From positions 1 to 11,386 of the forward strand of contig DXJA01000033.1 in the NCBI GenBank assembly GCA_019056875.1: 11,386 bases of DNA. Reading direction: 5' to 3'. The notes under the pieces are model-generated. The model worked only from the letters and a program-made list of their open reading frames with translations, ran no database searches and was not told the origin of the DNA. The translations under genes and the position numbers were made by a program. Within the stretch, counting starts at the first letter, position 1; every line of letters begins with the position of its first letter. Below are positions 6,444 to 11,386 of this stretch, piece after piece. This DNA comes from Candidatus Jordarchaeum madagascarense (GTDB lineage Archaea; Asgardarchaeota; Jordiarchaeia; Jordiarchaeales; Jordiarchaeaceae).

Positions 6444-6482
6444 TTTTATAATGAGTGCAAATAATTGTTTAACGTCTTTCCA
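6444..6482 (+). promoter_or_regulatory. Promoter of the arabinofuranosidase gene
   Basis: TTTTATAAT is a good archaeal TATA box. A start near 6474 leaves about 27 nt of leader with GGAGG at 6492-6496. The whole block has a diverged twin at 5463-5500. Confidence 0.55.
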
Positions 6483-6500
6483 GTTCTGGATGGAGGTTCT

Positions 6501-8000
6501 ATGTTGGCTGGGGCTTCGGTTTCAATTTTTACGGTAAAAGTTTTGGGTGAAATCGACCCGCTTATTTACGGTCATTTTATTGAACACTTGGGTAAATGCA
6601 TCTATGGGGGAATATGGGACCCTGAAAAGGGGGTTCTTAACGAGAAAGTAATTAAAAGCATTATGGATTTAAAACCGCCGGTTATAAGATGGCCCGGTGG
6701 ATGCTTTTCCGATAATTATCATTGGATGGATGGGATAGGCCCCGTTGAGGAGAGACCAGTCAGAGAGAACCTGCCCTGGAGTCTATTGGGCCCAGAGTTT
6801 GGCCCACAAGAGACTAATCGGTTCGGTACTGATGAATTCATCATGTTCTGTAGAAATGTGGGGGCAGAACCCTACATCAACGTGAATGTGGGTTCAGGGG
6901 CTCCTGAAGAAGCCGCGAATTGGGTTGAATACTGTAATGGCTACACTGACACTCGTTTTGGCTCACTAAGAGCAAAGTATGGACATTTAAAGTCTTATAA
7001 AGTCAGGTACTGGGGAATCGGAAACGAACTTTACGGACCTTGGGAAACGGGCCACATGTCCGCGGAAGAGTACACAGAAAAGTTTATCGAGTATCATGAT
7101 GCTATGAAGGCGGTGGATTCGGAAATAGAATTGGTTGCAGTGGGTGCAGACCACCGTTTCTCGGATTGGACAAAAACAGTTCTTCAAAAGGCGGGTAAAT
7201 ATATTAACTATCTATCGGTTCACCTTTACTTTACCGGAGCCTTGCCAGAGGAGGGCGGATCAGAAATCAGGGAAGACACGAAAACCTATAGGCGAATCAT
7301 AGCTTCATCTTACCGGTTTCAGGAAATACTGGAATGGGTTAGGGCGACCATTGAGTCTGTGATGGGGAAAAACCACGGAATCAAAATCGCTTTCGATGAG
7401 TGGAATCTATGGTGGGATTTCAACCAGCTCTTACAGGCGAATTACAGCCTTAGAGATGGTTTGTGGGCTGCTTTGGTGCTAAACAAGATAATTAAACTTT
7501 CGAACATCGTAAAGATGGCTAACATTTCACAATTGGTTAACGTCATAGGCGTCATCCAAACAAGTGGAGAGAATGTTTTTCACACAGCACTGTATGATGT
7601 TATCAAACTATATAGGGAGAACACTCAGAAATACGCTATCAGTACCGAAATATTCTCCCCAAAATTCACATTCGAACCCCTAGGCCTCCTAAAAGAAAGA
7701 AAAGAAATACCGTACATAGACTGCTCCGCAACCATAAGTGAAGATGGCAAAACGCTCAGCTTATTTATAATAAACTCTCACCCCAAAAAAGAACTGCCAA
7801 CAGAGGTAGAAATACCCAAACTGAGATCATATGATAAACTGACCATAAAGGAAATAAACGGGCCTAATATACACGCAAAAAATGATTACCACAAAAACGA
7901 AATTACCCTAAACCAGAGAGAATTCCATCAACTCCCAGACAAAATAGAATACGCCCTCCCAGCGCACTCGATTTCTGTAATGATACTAACCAAAACCTAG
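6501..8000 (+). CDS. Alpha-L-arabinofuranosidase, glycoside hydrolase family 51
   Basis: A retaining glycosidase that removes alpha-L-arabinofuranosyl groups from arabinan- or arabinoxylan-type oligosaccharides. From the ATG at 6501 it has 499 residues, usual for GH51. A (beta/alpha)8 barrel spans about 20-380 and a C-terminal beta domain about 385-499. Visible family motifs are HFIEHLGKCIYGGIWD (25-40), PPVIRWPGGCFSDNYHW (59-75), GIGNELYGPW (172-181) with acid/base Glu176, SVHLYF (239-244), and AFDEWN (297-302) with nucleophile Glu300. Both catalytic residues are present. No signal peptide is seen, so it probably acts in the cytoplasm on imported oligosaccharides. GGAGG at 6492-6496 serves either the ATG at 6501 or the TTG at 6504; the TTG fits the 7-nt spacing of other genes here. 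The in-frame TTG at 6465 lies too close to the promoter. GH51 includes other activities, so the exact substrate is not certain. The last ~115 codons are markedly A/C-rich on the coding strand. Confidence 0.92.
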   Translation: MLAGASVSIFTVKVLGEIDPLIYGHFIEHLGKCIYGGIWDPEKGVLNEKVIKSIMDLKPPVIRWPGGCFSDNYHWMDGIGPVEERPVRENLPWSLLGPEFGPQETNRFGTDEFIMFCRNVGAEPYINVNVGSGAPEEAANWVEYCNGYTDTRFGSLRAKYGHLKSYKVRYWGIGNELYGPWETGHMSAEEYTEKFIEYHDAMKAVDSEIELVAVGADHRFSDWTKTVLQKAGKYINYLSVHLYFTGALPEEGGSEIREDTKTYRRIIASSYRFQEILEWVRATIESVMGKNHGIKIAFDEWNLWWDFNQLLQANYSLRDGLWAALVLNKIIKLSNIVKMANISQLVNVIGVIQTSGENVFHTALYDVIKLYRENTQKYAISTEIFSPKFTFEPLGLLKERKEIPYIDCSATISEDGKTLSLFIINSHPKKELPTEVEIPKLRSYDKLTIKEINGPNIHAKNDYHKNEITLNQREFHQLPDKIEYALPAHSISVMILTKT

Positions 8001-8080
8001 ATAGCTACTTGAAGCAGAGGGAATCAATTAATTAGATTACGAACCCATTTGCTTCATAGTTATATATCTTAAAATGAACA

Positions 8081-8319
8081 CTACAAATTCATGTTTATTG
8101 TAATAAAGAGGGTAACGACTAGAAATATTATTAAAATTAATGCCTTTAAAGAGTTAATTAGGTAAGCTCTATTTACCCGTACATACTTATTTTTTAAATC
8201 ACTGCCCAGAAAAATAACTTGATTTAATATTTTAAAATTCTCAATTATACAAGCATTCCTGCGATTCCACCTAGTATAATAACTAGAGAGATAGAAGTTT
8301 GACCAATTCCTAAATACAA
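8081..8319 (-). pseudogene. Possible decayed two-helix membrane protein gene
   Basis: The gap between the GH51 and ferritin-like genes holds two overlapping - strand frames. One runs from about 8319 to the TAA at 8245 and encodes a Gly-rich helix (SLVIILGGIAGMLV). The other is open for some 80 codons to the TAG at 8081; its last part gives a basic loop (KNKYVRVNRAYL) and a second helix (ALILIIFLVVTLF). A one-base shift near 8245-8260 would join them as a two-helix protein of about 80 residues. Neither frame has a convincing start or Shine-Dalgarno site. It may be a remnant or chance reading in A/T-rich DNA. The remainder of 8001-8424 shows only the leader of the next gene. Confidence 0.3.
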
Positions 8320-8350
8320 AAAAATTAATAAACGTTTAATCTAAATTAGA

Positions 8351-8358
8351 ATCTATAT
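8351..8358 (+). promoter_or_regulatory. Weak TATA candidate for the ferritin-like gene
   Basis: ATCTATAT lies about 70 nt before the ATG at 8425. A start near 8381 would leave a leader with the GGAGGT at 8413-8418. Other A/T-rich elements nearby are possible, and no iron- or stress-regulator operator is recognisable. Confidence 0.25.
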
Positions 8359-8424
8359 TGCATTTTTTTGAAAAACTTGGAATCAATACCCGATAAAATC
8401 AGAATAAATCTGGGAGGTAAAAAA

Positions 8425-8922
8425 ATGGGAAGTAAAGCAAGAGAAATAGTAGGTATGGATTTACAGAAACTCATTGAAATGCTTAACAAGGCACTTGCAG
8501 ACGAATGGTTAGCTTACTACCAGTACTGGATAGGCGCAAAGATTATTGTGGGCCCGATGAGAGGCGCAGTTGCTGGTGAACTCATGGAACATGCAGAGGA
8601 GGAGCTCAAGCATGCGGGAATGCTGGTGGAGAGAATAATACAGCTTGGCGGTACACCAATTCTTAAGCCAGAGGATTGGTATAAAATGACCAACTGTGGA
8701 TACGAAGCGCCAGAAGACCACTTTGTAGCACCCATACTGGAGCAGAATATAAAAGGCGAACAGTGTGCAATTGAAGTTTACAAAAAAATGCTTGACACAG
8801 TCAAAGATAAAGATCCAGTCACCTACAATATGGCACTCGATATTCTGGAGGACGAGATCGAACACGAAGAAGATCTCCAAGCCTTCTTAGCGGATTGGGA
8901 AGAAACGAAAAAACGGAGATAA
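8425..8922 (+). CDS. Ferritin-like DPS-like (thioferritin-type) protein
   Basis: A 165-residue four-helix-bundle protein of the ferritin superfamily, likely oxidising and storing iron with peroxide or oxygen and protecting DNA. The ATG at 8425 follows GGAGGT (8413-8418) with 7-nt spacing; the ORF is open back to a TTG at 8368 that has no such site. Helix A carries Glu27 (DEWLAYYQYW). Helix B has an ExxH pair at Glu60/His63 in EHAEEELKHAG. Helix C has Glu112 (KGEQCAIEVY), and helix D a second ExxH at Glu144/His147 (EDEIEHEEDL). These fit the di-iron ligands of bacterioferritin/DPS-like proteins. Two cysteines, Cys91 (TNCGY) and Cys114, are 22 residues apart and next to the helix C ligand. Archaeal DPS-like thioferritins have such a Cys pair near the metal site. 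No haem-binding Met can be assigned. It appears to be transcribed alone. Confidence 0.85.
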   Translation: MGSKAREIVGMDLQKLIEMLNKALADEWLAYYQYWIGAKIIVGPMRGAVAGELMEHAEEELKHAGMLVERIIQLGGTPILKPEDWYKMTNCGYEAPEDHFVAPILEQNIKGEQCAIEVYKKMLDTVKDKDPVTYNMALDILEDEIEHEEDLQAFLADWEETKKRR

Positions 8923-9011
8923 ACAGATACATTCAGAATGGCGCAAAATTTTAATCTTCCAATGACCTACTCTCCGGACTTCAATGAAACATAGAAAAAG
9001 AGACCTATCAT

Positions 9012-9037
9012 ATATTTTTCTTTTTTATTGTTTTTTG
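9012..9037 (+). terminator. T-rich terminator between convergent genes
   Basis: Repeated T runs (ATTTTTCTTTTTTATTGTTTT) lie about 90 nt after the stop of the ferritin-like gene and overlap the last codons of the convergent CHAT gene. They fit an archaeal U-tract terminator for the + strand. On the - strand the CHAT transcript could end at the T5 run (CTCTTTTTCT) near 8993-9002. Confidence 0.4.
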
Positions 9038-11235
9038 AGGGCAAGTTTTAGTGTTGGGTCTCCGTAAAGGTTGAATGCTGCCCAGAGAACTCCGGGATAT
9101 TTTTGTTTAAGCTCTTTTTTAATTTCTCTCATAATTATGCCTAATTGTTTTCCGTTCACTATAATTTTTTCGTAGAATTTAATCATTATTTCAGATACCA
9201 GGTGATCAGGGATTTGCAGTGAGGATCCAATGAAAGCTGAAGCTCCTCCTCCCAGAAAGGCTTTAGCTAACGCGGCTATTCCCACGAATCTCCTGATTCC
9301 GGGCTCCTTCCAATCCATGCTTTCTTCACGAATATCTGCGAAAATTAACGGTTTGTTCGTTATGTTGAGTTTTTCTATGTCCTTCAATTGGAGAATGCCG
9401 TCACTTAGGAGTAGTTTTGATTCGGCGGGTTCTTTTTCATCGAAAACTCCTCTGCAGCGTATATGAACGATATCTCCTCCTTGTGAAAGGAGGTCTGTGA
9501 GATTTTTTTTGTCGACTTTTTCCCCCACCTCGTCTAAGATTAATAGGCCACTTGCTTCCACGCTTTTAAGGAATTCCTTTTCGGAAATTATCATTTCCCT
9601 TTCTGGTTGGGCAATTATGAGTTTTGTTCTTAATTTTTCGTCCCCTATTCTGTTTGGTGGAACTTCAAAGTTTCTTTCTTCGTTGAGGATTCTTTTTCCC
9701 AAACAGTATTTGAGGCAGAGATATTCTTCACCATCAAAGGCAAGCTCAAAGGGTACAAAAAGATCCTCTGTTTCAATAATCAGATATCTAGGGTTCAGAA
9801 GACTTATTCCCTCTCTTACCCCCTTTGGAATTAAACTGTACACTTTTCTACCTATCTCACTGAGAATAGTCATTGCTCTTTGGGGATGCTCTCCGTCGTA
9901 AGTAAAGTTTCTCATCTGTAGTTGCAGCCTTTCAGAAGTAATCTGATCAAGCTCACTTACACCATGCACACTAGTCTCTGAAGCAAAATCATCTGCATGC
10001 TTGGTGAAGAGGTGGAAGTAAAACCGATTTTTAATGCGGTGAATTCTAAGAGTTGCATCCAATTCCCAGTCGGTACACAACGATAGCTCGACTCTGTCCC
10101 GAGTTTTGCAAACCTCCTCGGGTTCCTCCTTAACAAAAATATTTGCGACCCTTTTGAGCAGTAATTTTCCAAGATGGTAAAATTCGAGGGAAATCTGGTG
10201 TCTTCCCATCATCCTCGGAGTAAGCCTAAACGTTAGAGCTTTTGATTCCTTTTCAGGAAGAATCTCAAGTTTCCCACGAGGCTTAGGAATATCGAAATCA
10301 GGGGCTAAGACAAGCACCTCAAATGTGTAATCACCAATTTTTTCTTTGGTTAGATTTGATAATTCTGAAATATTAGTCTTTTCTCCAAGAACTATTTTCA
10401 AAACTTGTTCTTTGTTTGCCTCCAAAGTTTGCTGGTATACTATATCCAAATAGAGCTTCGGTTCTTCATGGGGAATTTCTTTTGAGGGAATCCAAATCTT
10501 CTCCTGATCCACTTTGCTTTCATCTTTTTCTCCCAAAATCTTTTTTTTGCTCAATTCATCTAAATCGCTCAACACATCTGCATAATTCTTCGCTTGGGAT
10601 TCTGCCCTTGCACCGCCAGCGCTTCGAACCCCAAACTGAGGCAGTTCCATATCATCTAGTTTTGCGGTAATTTCTTTTTTGTGATGCTTCCCACTTTTTA
10701 ACTTACAAATTTTTGTTTCAAGCTTAATGGTGTTGGGTAGGTCTAGCTTTTCTCCTAAATTGAAAGCCATTATATAATGAGTTAATGCCTGTTCCACGTC
10801 TCCCATACTCTCATAGACCTGCCCCAAATAGCTCTGGACGCGAACCACTTCCTTATGTTTTTCTGATTTTTCAAAGATGCCATGCATCTGTTGTAACTGA
10901 TTTATGGCTTTTTCAAAATTGCAGCTTTTCGTATAGTAGGTTATGAGACTATCCACATCCTCCATAAGCTCTTGCTGGTTTCCCATTTGTTTCTGTATTT
11001 CCAGATCCCTCTCGAAATATTCAATAGCCTTAATCCATCTTCCAAGATAACCGTAAATTTTTCCCAAAGCCTTCAAGCAAAGACTAATCTCTATATTGGA
11101 ACCCACTCTATCAAAAATATTTAAAGCTCTGTTAAATCGTGAAAGTGCTTCCTGCCAATCTTCCCGCTCTACTAGTTCCAAACCGCTCTCATAGAGGAAT
11201 AGAGCTTCCTCAAACTCTATCTTTGAACAAGACAA
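9025..11235 (-). CDS. TPR-CHAT protein with degenerate protease dyad
   Basis: A 736-residue soluble protein from the TTG at 11235. Residues about 5-180 are TPR-like helical repeats (ALSRFNRALNIFDRVG, AIEYFERDLEIQKQMG, ALTHYIMAFNLGEKL). A polar linker follows (about 185-255), then a beta-rich region (about 260-370, with PRMMGRHQISLEFYHLG). A CHAT (caspase-HetF-associated-with-TPR) domain lies at about 475-736: LFVPFELAFDGEEYLCL, VHIRCRGVF, LADIRE-like and LYGDPTLKL motifs. Active CHAT proteases have HG after the first strand and AC after the next. Here these read RG (Arg595) and AD (Asp634), so proteolysis is unlikely and a scaffold or sensor role is more probable. The in-frame TTG at 11253 would put GAGGAGTGG inside the gene, so the TTG at 11235 is preferred. 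Standing alone, it shows no obvious partner gene. TPR-CHAT proteins often act in defence or cell-death circuits, but the context here does not show that. Confidence 0.8.
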   Translation of the reverse strand: MSCSKIEFEEALFLYESGLELVEREDWQEALSRFNRALNIFDRVGSNIEISLCLKALGKIYGYLGRWIKAIEYFERDLEIQKQMGNQQELMEDVDSLITYYTKSCNFEKAINQLQQMHGIFEKSEKHKEVVRVQSYLGQVYESMGDVEQALTHYIMAFNLGEKLDLPNTIKLETKICKLKSGKHHKKEITAKLDDMELPQFGVRSAGGARAESQAKNYADVLSDLDELSKKKILGEKDESKVDQEKIWIPSKEIPHEEPKLYLDIVYQQTLEANKEQVLKIVLGEKTNISELSNLTKEKIGDYTFEVLVLAPDFDIPKPRGKLEILPEKESKALTFRLTPRMMGRHQISLEFYHLGKLLLKRVANIFVKEEPEEVCKTRDRVELSLCTDWELDATLRIHRIKNRFYFHLFTKHADDFASETSVHGVSELDQITSERLQLQMRNFTYDGEHPQRAMTILSEIGRKVYSLIPKGVREGISLLNPRYLIIETEDLFVPFELAFDGEEYLCLKYCLGKRILNEERNFEVPPNRIGDEKLRTKLIIAQPEREMIISEKEFLKSVEASGLLILDEVGEKVDKKNLTDLLSQGGDIVHIRCRGVFDEKEPAESKLLLSDGILQLKDIEKLNITNKPLIFADIREESMDWKEPGIRRFVGIAALAKAFLGGGASAFIGSSLQIPDHLVSEIMIKFYEKIIVNGKQLGIIMREIKKELKQKYPGVLWAAFNLYGDPTLKLALKKQ

Positions 11236-11242
11236 GGGTGAA

Positions 11243-11251
11243 CCACTCCTC
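11243..11251 (-). promoter_or_regulatory. Shine-Dalgarno site of the CHAT gene
   Basis: GAGGAGTGG on the - strand lies 7 nt before the TTG at 11235 and resembles AGGAGTGG before the DUF202 gene. It selects this TTG over the one at 11253. Confidence 0.5.
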
Positions 11252-11286
11252 AAAAACCAGAATCAAATATATTTACTAGTAATATG

Positions 11287-11296
11287 TATTTAAATA
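11287..11296 (-). promoter_or_regulatory. TATA box of the CHAT gene
   Basis: TATTTAAATA would start transcription near 11265, about 30 nt before the TTG. A nearer AATATATTT at about 11266-11274 would start within the ribosome site and is less likely. From 11297 to the window end I see no feature. Confidence 0.4.
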
Positions 11297-11386
11297 TTTA
11301 GATAATGTTGCTGTGTTGCACAATTAGTGGTTTTGCATTCTTCGATGTGTTTTTGATGGTTTAAGCCACCTAAAAACTTTATTAAA

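Noticed and set aside
7640..8000. Recombination joining a foreign C-terminal domain to the GH51 gene
   Set aside because: The composition shift is strong, but the same 5'-to-3' drift is seen in unrelated genes on both strands, and the reading frame and domain order are normal for GH51.
8509..8880. Antisense ORFs opposite the ferritin-like gene
   Set aside because: The sense strand has a full set of ferritin ligands; these are shadows without ribosome sites.
9025..11253. A complete defence system centred on the CHAT gene
   Set aside because: No effector, nuclease, gasdermin-like or sensor partner is next to it, and its dyad looks lost. The neighbour is a ferritin-like gene with its own promoter.
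1..11386. CRISPR array, tRNA or rRNA genes, insertion sequence ends
   Set aside because: I saw no regularly spaced repeats, no cloverleaf-like segment, and no transposase or terminal inverted repeats.

Overview
This window is archaeal DNA of moderately low GC. Four things point that way: a diphthamide synthase (Dph6), TATA-type promoters about 25 nt before plausible transcription starts, Shine-Dalgarno sites of the GGAGG/GGTGAT type matching the archaeal 16S 3' end, and T-tracts as the only terminator-like signals. Several genes seem to start at TTG or GTG. An uncultured Thermoproteota/Bathyarchaeia-like lineage would fit, but no rRNA or other lineage marker is present, so this is only a guess. 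All assignments come from reading the sequence; no searches were run.

Layout from left to right. At 61-735 (+) is dph6, a single-copy translation-factor modification gene. At 1024-1497 (+) is a DUF202 membrane protein with an unusual run of 7-residue repeats and foreign-looking arginine codons. It meets tail to tail, with overlapping stops, a 34-residue single-helix membrane protein (1494-1598, -). At 1748-4449 (-) is a tandem array of an unrecognised family: a multi-helix membrane domain followed by a winged-helix-like C-terminal domain. There are two near-complete copies, each broken by one frameshift, and an orphan C-terminal winged-helix fragment between them. A divergent promoter region (4450-4628) separates this array from a second tandem pair on the + strand: a frameshifted copy (4629-5368) and an intact copy (5595-6335) of a six-helix membrane protein. 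A GH51 alpha-L-arabinofuranosidase follows (6501-8000, +). A 424-nt gap holds a possible decayed membrane gene on the - strand. It is followed by a ferritin-like/DPS-like iron-storage protein (8425-8922, +). The window closes with a TPR-CHAT protein (9025-11235, -) whose protease dyad looks lost.

How the parts relate. Most genes seem to have their own promoters; only the 4449-1748 array looks like an operon. The six-helix pair and the arabinofuranosidase are linked by history: the 3' flank of the first copy carries a diverged duplicate of the arabinofuranosidase promoter, so the duplicated unit ran from the membrane gene into that promoter. The two membrane families are the least described part of the window. 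The concentration of single-base frameshifts in them (three clear, one possible) could be real decay or assembly error. The protein-level similarity across each break, and silent-site divergence in the six-helix pair, show the reading frames were under selection until recently.
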